45,507 nt of DNA from Prevotella sp. (GCA_022511045.1 JAFLSF010000013.1:1-45507); one strand, 5' to 3'. Positions 8,835 through 17,533 are shown, counted from the stretch's first letter. Translations and numbers: made by a program. Notes: generated from the sequence alone by a model not told the origin.

Positions 8835-9793
8835 AAACAGCACGTTTCATCAAGATGGCCGCATGGATAGTCTCTTTGACCCTAATGGCCGCATGTAGTT
8901 CAAGCAGTAGCCTTGGTCGTCATTCTGGCGGTATGCAGAACAACGAATCAGCTCCCAAAAGGGGAAAGGCAAGTAAGACTGAACAGACGGCTAAGAAGAA
9001 CAATAAGAACGAACAAGCCGCACAAAATCCCACCGACTCTACGGCAAAAGGGCCTATTAACCAGCAAGAATTGTTGAAGCAGATGGATGAAAATTTCCAG
9101 ACGGGACATTTCATCACTTCAAAAATCAAATTCAGCGTTGAGGTGGGCAATCGTCAGATGACGCTGACAGGCAACTTGAAGATGAAGCGCGACGATGTTA
9201 TCCGCTTGCAACTTATGGCTTTCGGATTCGTAGAGGCTGGTCGATTGGAATTCACCAAGGATTATGTACTTATTGTCGACCGCATCAACAAGCAATTCCT
9301 CAAAGTTCCTTATGCACAGCTTGACTTTATGCGCAATAGCAATATTGACTTCTACACACTTCAAGCATTGTTCTGGAACGAGCTTTATCAGCCAGGACGT
9401 TCTCGTATGAAAGATAGCCGTAAAAAAGAACTCAACTCGGAGCAAGGATTGGGTGACGACGTTATCTTCTCCTATAATGAAGGCCGCCTCTCTTACCGTT
9501 GGCTTACGGAGGGAAGAAATGCCCGTATTAAGATGACTAATATCATGTATAGCGACAATATTCGTGGCGACCATCAGTTGAACTGGGACTACGAGGACTT
9601 CAAGCCTCTCGAGCGCAAGTTTTTCCCCACCACCCATAAGGTGACTTTTACAATGCCTGACAAAGAGGTGAAGTTCGATATGAAACTCAGTTATATAGGT
9701 AAGGACGAAGATTGGGAGACCCGTACCCAACTCTCTGGCAAGTATCGTCAGATGCCTGTTGACGATATTTTGCGCCGTTTTATGTCTCTTTAA
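8831..9793 (+). CDS. DUF4292 domain-containing lipoprotein
   Basis: The 320-residue protein has an N-terminal lipoprotein signal ending TLMAAC (lipidated C22), then a Ser/Lys/Asn-rich linker to about residue 75. The DUF4292 domain follows, including the strand-rich FSVEVGNRQMTLTGNLKMKR and VIRLQLMAFGFVEAGRLEFT. The fold has been likened to LolA/LolB-type lipoprotein carriers; that relationship is general family knowledge and a LolB-like role here is only an inference. It overlaps the TPR gene by 4 bp and is 9 bp from the EnvC-like gene, a neighbourhood that recurs in Bacteroidota. Confidence 0.87.
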   Translation: MKTARFIKMAAWIVSLTLMAACSSSSSLGRHSGGMQNNESAPKRGKASKTEQTAKKNNKNEQAAQNPTDSTAKGPINQQELLKQMDENFQTGHFITSKIKFSVEVGNRQMTLTGNLKMKRDDVIRLQLMAFGFVEAGRLEFTKDYVLIVDRINKQFLKVPYAQLDFMRNSNIDFYTLQALFWNELYQPGRSRMKDSRKKELNSEQGLGDDVIFSYNEGRLSYRWLTEGRNARIKMTNIMYSDNIRGDHQLNWDYEDFKPLERKFFPTTHKVTFTMPDKEVKFDMKLSYIGKDEDWETRTQLSGKYRQMPVDDILRRFMSL

Positions 9794-9802
9794 TCTAAAC
9801 GA

Positions 9803-11326
9803 ATGAAGCGCTTTGCCCTCATCATAGCCCTGCTATCGGTTTTCGCACTGACTCCGTATGCTCAGCAGAAGCGTACGACACCAGCTGCAAAGAAACCTGC
9901 TGTAGCCAAGAAACCGACAACGCCTGCAAAGGCTGGCCAGACTACGAAGTCAGGGAAGACGGGTAAAGCTGCAACATCTGCCAAGTCTGGAAAGGCTGCA
10001 ACGTCAGCCAAATCTAACAAGCCTGCTACCGTACAAGACCTTGAGAAGCAGCGCAAGAAGATTCAGCAGCAAATTAAGGAGCAAGAGCGCCGTCAAGTTT
10101 CTTTGCAGAAAGATGTCAAGAAACGCCTACAGAACCTTATGATAATCAATACGGAGATTGCTGGTAAACGCCGCACTATTGATACCATTCGTCACGACCT
10201 GTCAAACCTTGATCTTGAGATTGACAGTATGCTCTTACAAATTGATAGCCTTACCAAAGAATTGGCTATTTGTAAGCAACGATATGTGAAATCTATGCGT
10301 TATATGCATCGTAACCGTTCTTCACAAAGTCAAATGATGTTTATCTTCAGTGCCGACAACCTTACTCAAATGTTCCGTCGCCTGCGTTTTATGAAAGAGT
10401 ATGCTGCTTATCAGCAAGTACAGGGCGACCAAGTTAAGGCTCAACAAGAGGCTCTGACTCAGAAATATCAGGAACTAAGCCAAATTAAGGAGCAGAAAAC
10501 GCTCTTGCTGGCCAAAGGAGAGCGTGAGCAACGTGAGTTAGAGGGTAAGCAGACAGAGCAGCAAAACGTAGTAAAGACTCTTCAGAAAGAACAAAAGACC
10601 ATTCAAGACATCATTGCCCAGCAAAAGAAAAAAGATGCTGCTCTTAATGCCCAGATAGACCGTCTCATAGCAGAAGAGATAGCCCGCCAGAAAGCCCGCG
10701 CTGAAGCAGAAGCAAAACGACGTGCTGAGGCTGCTGCACGCGAGAAACGATTGGCCGAGGCTCGCGCTCGTGAAGAAAAGGCCAAAGCTGAAGCGATGGC
10801 CGCTAAGGGTAAACGCGAAAAGGAGGAAGCCGACCGTCGCTTGCGGGAGGCAGAAAAAGAACGGCGTGCTGAAGAACGGCGTGCAGAAAGCGCTCCCATG
10901 ATTGCCCCATCAGAGGACGTACGCATCAGCGGTAACTTTGAGAGTAATAGAGGTCGTCTTCCTATGCCTATTACAGGCAGTTATCGCATAGTTAGCCACT
11001 TTGGACAATACAACGTAGAGGGACTGCAGAACGTTACACTCGACAATAAAGGCATCAATATTAAAGGCGAGAGTGGAGCTATGGCCCGCAGTATCTTTGA
11101 TGGTGAGGTTACCCGCGTGTTCAGTTTTGGCGGCACGATGGGAGTTATAGTCCGGCACGGAAGCTACATTTCGGTCTATTGTAATTTATCCAGCGTCAAT
11201 GTGACACGAGGCCAGAAAGTCACCACACGCCAAACATTAGGGCGCGTAGGTGTCGACAACATTCTCCAATTCCAGTTACGGCGCGAAACTGCCAAGCTGA
11301 ATCCCGAACATTGGCTGGCTCGTTAG
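9803..11326 (+). CDS. EnvC-like murein hydrolase activator with a degenerate M23 domain
   Basis: A signal peptide (1-20) is followed by a Lys/Ala/Thr-rich stretch (21-75) containing a tandem copy of GKAATSAKS (54-62, 63-71). A long coiled coil (about 75-370) comes next, then a C-terminal LytM/peptidase M23 fold (about 385-507). EnvC-type proteins open the amidases that split septal peptidoglycan. The zinc-binding motifs are lost: the usual HxxxD region reads NKGINIKGESG, and the usual HxH strand reads ILQFQLR. Activation rather than hydrolysis is therefore the likely role, as in EnvC. It ends the dut operon. The coiled-coil part is rich in Arg/Ala/Glu. Confidence 0.88.
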   Translation: MKRFALIIALLSVFALTPYAQQKRTTPAAKKPAVAKKPTTPAKAGQTTKSGKTGKAATSAKSGKAATSAKSNKPATVQDLEKQRKKIQQQIKEQERRQVSLQKDVKKRLQNLMIINTEIAGKRRTIDTIRHDLSNLDLEIDSMLLQIDSLTKELAICKQRYVKSMRYMHRNRSSQSQMMFIFSADNLTQMFRRLRFMKEYAAYQQVQGDQVKAQQEALTQKYQELSQIKEQKTLLLAKGEREQRELEGKQTEQQNVVKTLQKEQKTIQDIIAQQKKKDAALNAQIDRLIAEEIARQKARAEAEAKRRAEAAAREKRLAEARAREEKAKAEAMAAKGKREKEEADRRLREAEKERRAEERRAESAPMIAPSEDVRISGNFESNRGRLPMPITGSYRIVSHFGQYNVEGLQNVTLDNKGINIKGESGAMARSIFDGEVTRVFSFGGTMGVIVRHGSYISVYCNLSSVNVTRGQKVTTRQTLGRVGVDNILQFQLRRETAKLNPEHWLAR

Positions 11327-11383
11327 TCGCGTCCCCGCCCTTTAAGCGGCACACGCTCAACAATATTTTTATCTTTAGTAACA

Positions 11384-12409
11384 ATGAATGAGAAAATACT
11401 AATCACAGGGGCCAGTGGTTTCATAGGCTCATTCATCGTGGAAGAGGCTTTGAAAAGAGGCTTTGAAACATGGGCGGCAATACGCAAAAGCAGCTCAAAG
11501 GCATTTTTGCAGGATGAACGCATACATTTGATAGAACTGGACTTATCATCAGCAGAGGCGTTGGGCAAACAACTACAGGGCCTTTACTTTGACTACATAG
11601 TACACGCTGCTGGTGTGACAAAGTGTTTGCATCAAGAAGATTTCCACCGTATCAATACGGAAGGAACGAAAAACCTTGTACAGGCAATACGTTCGTTGAA
11701 AATGCCGTTAAAGCGATTTGTATATATCAGTTCGCTCAGTATTATGGGAGCTATCCGTGAACAACAGCCTTATACAGAGATATTGGAAAGCGACGAGGCT
11801 CAGCCTAACACTGCTTACGGACGCAGCAAATTGGAGGCGGAAGAGTGGCTGGCAGATTTAGAGAAAGGTGAAGAGCAGAATGGGGAGAGCAGATTTCCCT
11901 TTGTCATCCTGCGCCCTACAGGGGTCTATGGCCCCCGAGAGAGGGACTATTACATGATGTTCAAGAGCATCAAAGCACATACAGACTTTGCCGTAGGCTA
12001 CAAGCAACAGGACATTACCTTTATTTATGTGACGGACGTAGTACAGGCTGTGTTCTTAGCGATGGAGAAAGGTAGAACGGGACGACGATATTTCCTCTCA
12101 GACGGTGAGGTGTACCAATCATCAACGTTTAGTAACTTGATACGACGTGAACTTGGTAACCCTTGGTGGATACGTATCACAGCACCTATCTGGCTATTGC
12201 GCGTCATCACTTTCTGCGGTGAGTACATTGGTAGAATGACGGGTAAGGTGACGGCTCTGAACAACGACAAGTATCATATCATGCGGCAGCGTAACTGGCG
12301 TTGCGACATTACACCAGCCATACAAGAATTAGGCTATACCCCACAGGTGAAATTAGAGGAAGGTGTCCGACGGACTGTAAAATGGTATAAAGAGAATGGG
12401 TGGCTATAA
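11384..12409 (+). CDS. NAD-dependent epimerase/dehydratase family protein (extended SDR)
   Basis: The 341-residue Rossmann protein has the dinucleotide motif GASGFIGS (G9-x2-G12-x2-G15) and the catalytic pair Y145/K149 in YGRSKLEAE, with upstream SSLSIMG. The PTGVYGPRERDYY block is typical of extended SDRs acting on nucleotide sugars or sterol/flavonoid-like substrates. The substrate is not deducible. It is 57 bp after the EnvC-like gene and overlaps the PAP2 gene start by 10 bp, so the two are co-transcribed. A weak box (TATCTTTA) lies just before the ATG. Confidence 0.88.
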   Translation: MNEKILITGASGFIGSFIVEEALKRGFETWAAIRKSSSKAFLQDERIHLIELDLSSAEALGKQLQGLYFDYIVHAAGVTKCLHQEDFHRINTEGTKNLVQAIRSLKMPLKRFVYISSLSIMGAIREQQPYTEILESDEAQPNTAYGRSKLEAEEWLADLEKGEEQNGESRFPFVILRPTGVYGPRERDYYMMFKSIKAHTDFAVGYKQQDITFIYVTDVVQAVFLAMEKGRTGRRYFLSDGEVYQSSTFSNLIRRELGNPWWIRITAPIWLLRVITFCGEYIGRMTGKVTALNNDKYHIMRQRNWRCDITPAIQELGYTPQVKLEEGVRRTVKWYKENGWL

Positions 12410-13425
12410 GAACAAATAGTACAAAGGTGAAAGGTAAGAAGACTGTGAAAATAAAGGAGTGGTTTCGGCTGGAGAAGAAACCCTACAAAGGATTGCTGAC
12501 GGTGGAGTGGATAGCTATAAGCTACCTGTTGTTTACATTACTGATGATGGCGGTATTATGGGTCAAGCTACAGAACCCAGAGTCAATGATAGGCGGCAGA
12601 GTGCGCTTCGTGGCTGCCACGATGGGTATGTGGGCGGTCTATCGCCTCGTACCATGCAGAGTGACACTATTTCTCCGCATTTTAGTACAGATGCTGTTTT
12701 TAGGTTGGTGGTACCCCGATACCTACGAGCTAAATCGAGCCTTACCCAACCTCGACCATATATTTGCCCAGTGGGAACAATCGTTATTTGGCTGTCAACC
12801 CTCGTGGCTCTTTTCGCAGAAAATATCATGGGGTTGGTTCTCAGAGCTGATGTGTCTGGGCTATGTCAGCTACTTTCCCCTCATGCTCCTCGTTTACCTC
12901 TATTATTTCTTCAAGCGCTATTACGAGTTTCAGATGACGGCCTTCGTTATCCTCGGCTCTTTCTTCATTTATTATGTCATCTTCGTATTAGTGCCCGTAA
13001 CGGGCCCCCAATTTTACTATTTAGCTGCTGGTACGGAGAACATTGCGGGCGGCGTGTTTCCCAACATGGGCGACTGGTTTCTGACACATTCCGAGAGAAT
13101 GGCTGCACCAGGATGGACAGAGGGCTTTTGGTATCACATGCTGGATGCTACCCACGATGCTGGAGAACGTCCTACTGCGGCTTTTCCAAGTAGCCATGTG
13201 GGTATTACGACGGTAGTGATGCTATTAGCCATACGGACGCAGAGCAAAGGGCTCATTTTCACCATTCTGCCTTTCTATATTCTGATGTGTCTGAGCACCG
13301 TATATATTTATGCCCATTACGCCATTGACGTAGTGGGAGGCTTGGCAACGGGCATCGCTTTCTATTTCTTGCTGCTTTGGCTCTATCCCTATACAGCCAA
13401 AGAGGGACGTCGCCAAAAGCGATAG
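12400..13425 (+). CDS. PAP2-superfamily membrane phosphatase
   Basis: An integral membrane protein of up to 341 residues with about six hydrophobic segments. It has the PAP2 signature residues PSSH (263-266) and H306/D310 in YAHYAIDVVGG. The VTGPQFYY block and the DHIFAQWEQSLFGCQPS stretch resemble the Aur1/inositolphosphotransferase-like (PAP2_3) branch. It probably removes or transfers a phospho-headgroup on a lipid. The start is a GTG at 12400 inside the epimerase gene; another GTG at 12427 is possible, and no ATG is available before the first membrane segment. Its 3' end runs 37 bp into the oppositely oriented nrdG. Confidence 0.82.
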   Translation: MAIRTNSTKVKGKKTVKIKEWFRLEKKPYKGLLTVEWIAISYLLFTLLMMAVLWVKLQNPESMIGGRVRFVAATMGMWAVYRLVPCRVTLFLRILVQMLFLGWWYPDTYELNRALPNLDHIFAQWEQSLFGCQPSWLFSQKISWGWFSELMCLGYVSYFPLMLLVYLYYFFKRYYEFQMTAFVILGSFFIYYVIFVLVPVTGPQFYYLAAGTENIAGGVFPNMGDWFLTHSERMAAPGWTEGFWYHMLDATHDAGERPTAAFPSSHVGITTVVMLLAIRTQSKGLIFTILPFYILMCLSTVYIYAHYAIDVVGGLATGIAFYFLLLWLYPYTAKEGRRQKR

Positions 13426-13871
13426 GTGATGTCTTCAAATTGGTCGTTATCCAGTTTGCGATAGAGACGCTGATTGGTAGTAGGCGACTTCAATGAGCCC
13501 AAGTGCTTGATATAAGGGCCTATCTTGATGTAGTCGAAATCAGTCTTGCAGACCATTGTGGGTATGCGAAGTCGTCCGCTATACCAAGCAACCTTGAACT
13601 GGGGGTACTCCTCATGTATATACTGCGCCAGTTGACTGACGCCTACGGGGTCAGCATCACCACCCATAAAGGCTAAACACGTTATATCCGTTCCGTATCG
13701 GCTGATAAAATCATCAACGGCATCTACATCCAGAGGAAGTCCGATGTCTTCCCAAAGATAATGGCTATGACAACCAGGGCAGCGACAAGGACAATTAGAG
13801 ATATTGATGGCCAATGTCACCTCATCGGGTATCTCTTGGAATACTATGCCAGTATTAACGTATTTCAGCAT
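13389..13871 (-). CDS. nrdG: Anaerobic ribonucleoside-triphosphate reductase activating protein
   Basis: This radical-SAM enzyme uses S-adenosylmethionine and a [4Fe-4S] cluster to place the glycyl radical on NrdD. The 160 residues carry the cluster motif CxxxCxxC as C27-C31-C34 in NCPCRCPGCHS, with an extra C29 inside. The SAM-site FMGGDAD block follows near residue 75. It is 5 bp downstream of nrdD and so in the same operon. Its 3' end overlaps the convergent PAP2 gene by 37 bp. Confidence 0.95.
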   Translation of the reverse strand: MLKYVNTGIVFQEIPDEVTLAINISNCPCRCPGCHSHYLWEDIGLPLDVDAVDDFISRYGTDITCLAFMGGDADPVGVSQLAQYIHEEYPQFKVAWYSGRLRIPTMVCKTDFDYIKIGPYIKHLGSLKSPTTNQRLYRKLDNDQFEDITYRFWRRPSLAV

Positions 13872-13876
13872 AGCAC

Positions 13877-15973
13877 TTACTCTGCATGAGCATAATAACG
13901 GCGAGACGCCTCCTCTTGACGAGGTTTCGAGAAATTGGAGACACGTTTCAAATATCCAATAATACGCGTCATGTAGTCAACGTTCTTGGAGTGACAATGC
14001 GGACATTCTTTGAGGAAACGCTTGTCTATGCAACCACAATCATTGCAAACGGTATTGGGAATATTAAACGTGAAATAATTGCAACCCTCTTTGGCAGCAA
14101 CTTTCAACAGATGCAGATACTGTTCTTTGGACAAGTGTTCATCCAAATTCATGTGCAAAGCAGAGCCGCCTGTCAAATGCTCGATATAAGGAGCACCATG
14201 CAGTTTGAATTTATCAATGACACTAAGCGAGTCGTCCTCTACCACATAGAAGTAGGAGTTGTAGCAGTCACGAGGCACGAAATAGCCGTCCTCGCGGTCC
14301 CACTTGGCGTGCTTCACGCCAACATTCTCCGCAGGAATCATCTCGCAGTTAAACATCACGTCCTTCGTGCGATACTGCTTGTTATACTTTTCAACAAGCC
14401 CCAAGATGCCTTGTACAAACTTCTTATAGTCCTCATTGGGCGTAATCTTCAGTCCCATAAACTCGGCTGCCTCCACCAGTCCATTGATGCCGATAGTCAA
14501 GTACTGACGACCAATGTTAATGTAGCCCGCATCAAACAAGGGCAACATACCATGAGCTTGCAACTCCTTCAGATTTTCGTTGTAGGCCAACTGCACCTTG
14601 TGGCACAGGTCAATGATGCTGCCCAGATACTCCAGATAATCTAACTTGTTATTGACGGCATACTGAATACAACGGTTCAAATTGATGGTAAGCACCGACT
14701 TGGAACCCGTAGACACGCCTCCAGCTCCTAAGGTATAGCTAAAACCGTTGTCCGTAATCTCGTTGCGCAAACGGCAGCAAGACGAGAGCGAGTCGGCATT
14801 GTCGCTCATATAGGTAAAGAACGAATGACCCTCAGAGTACATCTCAGCCGTGAACTCGCCCCACTCCTTATCCTTTGGCTCGCCGTTCTCGTCAACCAGC
14901 AGGGCCATCGTCTCAACGGGGAAAGTCAGCAAAGTCTTGGTGCGCTCTTGGTTGAACCACTTCATAAAACGCTTCTGAAGCCAAGAGAGTCCGTCCCAGT
15001 CAGGCTGGGAACCATCGGGGAAGTAGAACTCGCCGAAGATACTCTCGAAATAGTAGCGGTCGTAGTAGGCTACATTCCAGAATACGGCCTGATAGTTGCG
15101 GGCACCAGTAGGCTGGTTCAGCGTATAGACAATCTGCTCAAAATAGTCGGTAATCACCTTGTCGATGCTACGTTTCTTCAGACTGAGGTCGGCCTGCTCT
15201 TCGGAACGCTGCCAATAGTCCTTGCCATACTCCTTGCCGATAAAGTAATTCATATACATCAAGAACTCTGGAGTAGCACAAGCACCGCTCAGCATAGAAC
15301 TGACCATAAACACCATATTGACGAAACCGCCCGCAAACGACTTGAGATTGGTGGGAGCCGTAGAGTTGCCGCCAATAGCAACCGTACCGCCGATAAGCCA
15401 GGGATACATGGTGATGGAGGCACAATAGTTGGCCAGCGAAGTCTCGTCGTTTTTATAGATAAAATGATGAGTCAGCTTGTCAATATATTCCGTAGCCAAC
15501 TCCTTGCCGTACATTTTTTTAATACGGTCGGTCAGCATGCGGCGGTTCAGACGGATGAAGCCCGACTTGGGCAACTCGCCGATAAGCGTCGCTATGTTTT
15601 TATGCTCCACATTGGCATTGGCATCATACTTCGAACCCGTTGCGGCATTAACCGACTCAACATACTCGGACAGGAACTGCAACTTGGCCAAAGTCTCGCG
15701 GTCTTCCGTGTGTTGCTGACGATAAAGCATGAACGACTTGGCCACCTTATAGAAGCCTTCGCGCATCAGAGCCTCCTCTACTTGGTTCTGTATATCCTCC
15801 ACCGTAATATCGTCCTTGATGTCCAAATGACTGATGATTTTGGAAATCGTGCTGAGGTCGGCTGGCACACTCACACTCTCGAACGCTTTGACGATGGCAT
15901 TCATAATCTTGTCCAGCGAGAACTGGTCTTTTGAACCGTCCCGCTTGGTGATGGTAAAGTTCTTAATCTCCAT
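13877..15973 (-). CDS. nrdD: Anaerobic ribonucleoside-triphosphate reductase
   Basis: This glycyl-radical enzyme makes deoxyribonucleotides without oxygen. The 698 residues begin with an ATP-cone allosteric domain (KRDGSKDQFSLDKIMNAI near 9-26), followed by the ten-stranded barrel. The C-terminal zinc site has C643, C646, C657 and C660, and the radical glycine G673 is in RIIGYL. Length and motifs are complete. The activase nrdG follows after 5 bp. The upstream region holds a perfect -7 box, a hairpin at the predicted mRNA 5' end, and an 11-bp inverted repeat bracketing the promoter. This suggests regulation, though no clear NrdR box was recognised. Confidence 0.97.
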   Translation of the reverse strand: MEIKNFTITKRDGSKDQFSLDKIMNAIVKAFESVSVPADLSTISKIISHLDIKDDITVEDIQNQVEEALMREGFYKVAKSFMLYRQQHTEDRETLAKLQFLSEYVESVNAATGSKYDANANVEHKNIATLIGELPKSGFIRLNRRMLTDRIKKMYGKELATEYIDKLTHHFIYKNDETSLANYCASITMYPWLIGGTVAIGGNSTAPTNLKSFAGGFVNMVFMVSSMLSGACATPEFLMYMNYFIGKEYGKDYWQRSEEQADLSLKKRSIDKVITDYFEQIVYTLNQPTGARNYQAVFWNVAYYDRYYFESIFGEFYFPDGSQPDWDGLSWLQKRFMKWFNQERTKTLLTFPVETMALLVDENGEPKDKEWGEFTAEMYSEGHSFFTYMSDNADSLSSCCRLRNEITDNGFSYTLGAGGVSTGSKSVLTINLNRCIQYAVNNKLDYLEYLGSIIDLCHKVQLAYNENLKELQAHGMLPLFDAGYINIGRQYLTIGINGLVEAAEFMGLKITPNEDYKKFVQGILGLVEKYNKQYRTKDVMFNCEMIPAENVGVKHAKWDREDGYFVPRDCYNSYFYVVEDDSLSVIDKFKLHGAPYIEHLTGGSALHMNLDEHLSKEQYLHLLKVAAKEGCNYFTFNIPNTVCNDCGCIDKRFLKECPHCHSKNVDYMTRIIGYLKRVSNFSKPRQEEASRRYYAHAE

Positions 15974-16066
15974 TTGATATGGTATATTTCGTTGTTTCGT
16001 TTATAGTAGTCTCTATAGGGAAAAGTTTACCGTTTTGGACAACTTTCTCGTTTCATTCCCACAAAA

Positions 16067-16087
16067 AGTTTCCCATTTCGGGAAACT
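16067..16087 (-). promoter_or_regulatory. Hairpin at the 5' end of the nrdD leader
   Basis: A perfect 8-bp stem (AGTTTCCC with GGGAAACT, 5-nt loop) lies just downstream of the predicted nrdD transcription start, inside a leader of about 115 nt. It could stabilise the mRNA 5' end or be a control element. Confidence 0.55.
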
Positions 16088-16097
16088 CTTAGCGGTT

Positions 16098-16106
16098 GCA
16101 AAGGTA
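16098..16106 (-). promoter_or_regulatory. Predicted -7 box of nrdDG
   Basis: The reverse strand reads TACCTTTGC, a perfect consensus. It is bracketed by the inverted copies ACAACTTTCTC (16039-16049) and GAGAAAGTTGT (16140-16150). Confidence 0.7.
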
Positions 16107-16183
16107 CAAAATATCTCATAACTTTTTTCAGATTATGGTGAGAAAGTTGTGCAAAAAATAGTTAAATCCCTTTGGCCAGCCTT

Positions 16184-16249
16184 GAGACCTATTGTCGTCG
16201 CCCGTGAGACCTATACTCAATAACGGCGAGGCCTATTCAGCGTACATAC
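16184..16249. repeat. Second array of the 22-bp repeat (core GAGRCCTATACTC)
   Basis: GAGACC starts at 16184 and 16206 and GAGGCC at 16228, again exactly 22 bp apart. The middle copy has the full core GAGACCTATACTC and the outer two are more diverged. The array is in gene-free DNA upstream of the nrdD promoter. Confidence 0.75.
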
Positions 16250-16266
16250 ATCTTCGGCAAAAAATG

Positions 16267-16472
16267 ACACATAAAATGGATACAGAATACAGAATACAGT
16301 TTTTTGAAGTCGGAAAATGTAGGCTCTCTATCTGTAAGGAATAATGGTTTATATAACACTATAATATATATATAATATATTATATATATATTATAGACTA
16401 TTGTGTATAAGGTTTTCCCTGAAAATAGGAAATGGACTCAAAAAAACTGTATTCTGTATCCATTTTATGTGT
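16267..16472. repeat. 206-bp inverted-repeat element with a central 38-bp perfect palindrome
   Basis: The left end (16267-16292) and right end (16447-16472) are perfect 26-bp inverted repeats beginning ACACATAAAATGG. The match continues into a T/A tract once one extra 7-bp AATACAG copy on the left is skipped. In the middle, 16359-16396 is a 38-bp perfect AT palindrome. No credible protein is encoded. It looks like a MITE-type element or a large structured non-coding region; no clear target duplication is seen. Confidence 0.7.
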
Positions 16473-16639
16473 TGCGTTCAACAAAAGACTTCAGTATGAA
16501 TACCTTTATCAATAAATGGCACAAGACGCTATGGGTGGCATTGTACATGAAGGGGTACGGTACACCTAATTTTACTGATGACGTTTCACCCGTTTGTACG
16601 TCTTTATTATTAGATAGTTAAACTAAAAACAGAGAACTT

Positions 16640-17533
16640 ATGAACAATAGCAAGTATCGTGGCGTGGTGGTGCCTATGGTCACCCCCGTAACTCAAGACG
16701 GACGGTTGGACGTAGAGGCCGTCAAGCGTATTACTAACTTTTTCGCAGAAAACCAAGTGGCCCCCCTGCTGATGGGAACTACGGGTGAGGGAAACAGCGT
16801 CAGTCAAGCCGACGGACAATTGTTTGTGGAGACCGTTGTAAAGGCGGCTAATAAGCGCATCGTGGTCTATGCTGGACTGACGGGCACTTGTTTCAGCGAG
16901 CAGGTACGACAGGCAGAGGCGTACACCGCATTGGGAGCTGACGTCATCGTGGCAACACTGCCCTCCTATTATGCTTTGACGGAAGAGCAGATGTATGACT
17001 ACTACAAGACTCTGGCCGACTGCATCACGGGGCCGTTGATGCTTTACAACATCTTGGCTACTACGCACATGTCAATACCCGTCGACGTTATCCGCCGACT
17101 GGCCGACCATCCCAACATTGTAGGCTTAAAGGATTCGGAGCGTGACTTGGAGCGTATGGCTCAGTGCATCGACATTGCCAAGCAGCGCGACGACTTTGCT
17201 TATTTCTGCGGCTGGGCAGCACAATCGGCTCACTCGTTAGAGTTGGGCGGCAACGGTATTGTGCCTTCAACGGGCAACTTCGTTCCCGATATGTTCCAGC
17301 AGTTGTTTGAGGCAGCCATGCAGGGTGACTGGGCAACAGCGAACCGCCTGCAGGACGAGACGAACGAGATTGCCAAGATTTACCAGAAAGACCGCACCTT
17401 AGGCCAGAGCCTCACTGCTCTGAAAGTGATGATGCAGACAAAGGGGCTTTGTGAGCCTTGGATGCTTATGCCTCTGACCAGACTGGCCGCCGAGGAGGAG
17501 CAGTCTATTGCCAGTAAGGCACAAGCCCTGTAA
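16640..17533 (+). CDS. DapA/NanA-family pyruvate-dependent aldolase (not a true DapA)
   Basis: The 297-residue TIM barrel has the family marks GTTGEG (46-51), Tyr136 in LYNILATTH and the Schiff-base lysine K164 in GLKDSERD. Enzymes of this family join or split pyruvate and an aldehyde. True dihydrodipicolinate synthase has an arginine after the YN motif (YNVPSRT in E. coli); here the stretch reads YNILATTH with no arginine. The SYYALTEEQMYDYY block is nearer to the sialate/2-keto-3-deoxy-sugar-acid lyases. It heads a five-gene catabolic cluster with a sodium symporter 26 bp downstream. The substrate is unknown. Confidence 0.85.
   Translation: MNNSKYRGVVVPMVTPVTQDGRLDVEAVKRITNFFAENQVAPLLMGTTGEGNSVSQADGQLFVETVVKAANKRIVVYAGLTGTCFSEQVRQAEAYTALGADVIVATLPSYYALTEEQMYDYYKTLADCITGPLMLYNILATTHMSIPVDVIRRLADHPNIVGLKDSERDLERMAQCIDIAKQRDDFAYFCGWAAQSAHSLELGGNGIVPSTGNFVPDMFQQLFEAAMQGDWATANRLQDETNEIAKIYQKDRTLGQSLTALKVMMQTKGLCEPWMLMPLTRLAAEEEQSIASKAQAL

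Noticed and set aside
12459..13193. 244-codon plus-strand open frame in another frame of the PAP2 gene
   Set aside because: The PAP2 frame carries the catalytic motifs and membrane segments; this frame has none.
14825..15934. 369-codon plus-strand open frame
   Set aside because: It is antisense to nrdD; its translation has no recognisable domain and it mirrors nrdD codon structure.
16267..16472. Complete insertion sequence
   Set aside because: There is no transposase frame and no clear target duplication; only the inverted-repeat structure is supported.
16501..16508. Promoter of the aldolase cluster (TACCTTTA)
   Set aside because: The key final G of the -7 box is missing and it is 130 bp from the start; no better box was found, so the promoter remains unplaced.
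16403..16621. Open frame of 72 codons upstream of the aldolase
   Set aside because: It begins inside the inverted-repeat element, contains the right terminal repeat, has no promoter or family resemblance, and looks like chance.
16640..17533. Annotation of the aldolase as dihydrodipicolinate synthase (dapA)
   Set aside because: The arginine that follows the YN motif in DapA is absent, and the neighbours are catabolic rather than lysine-biosynthetic.
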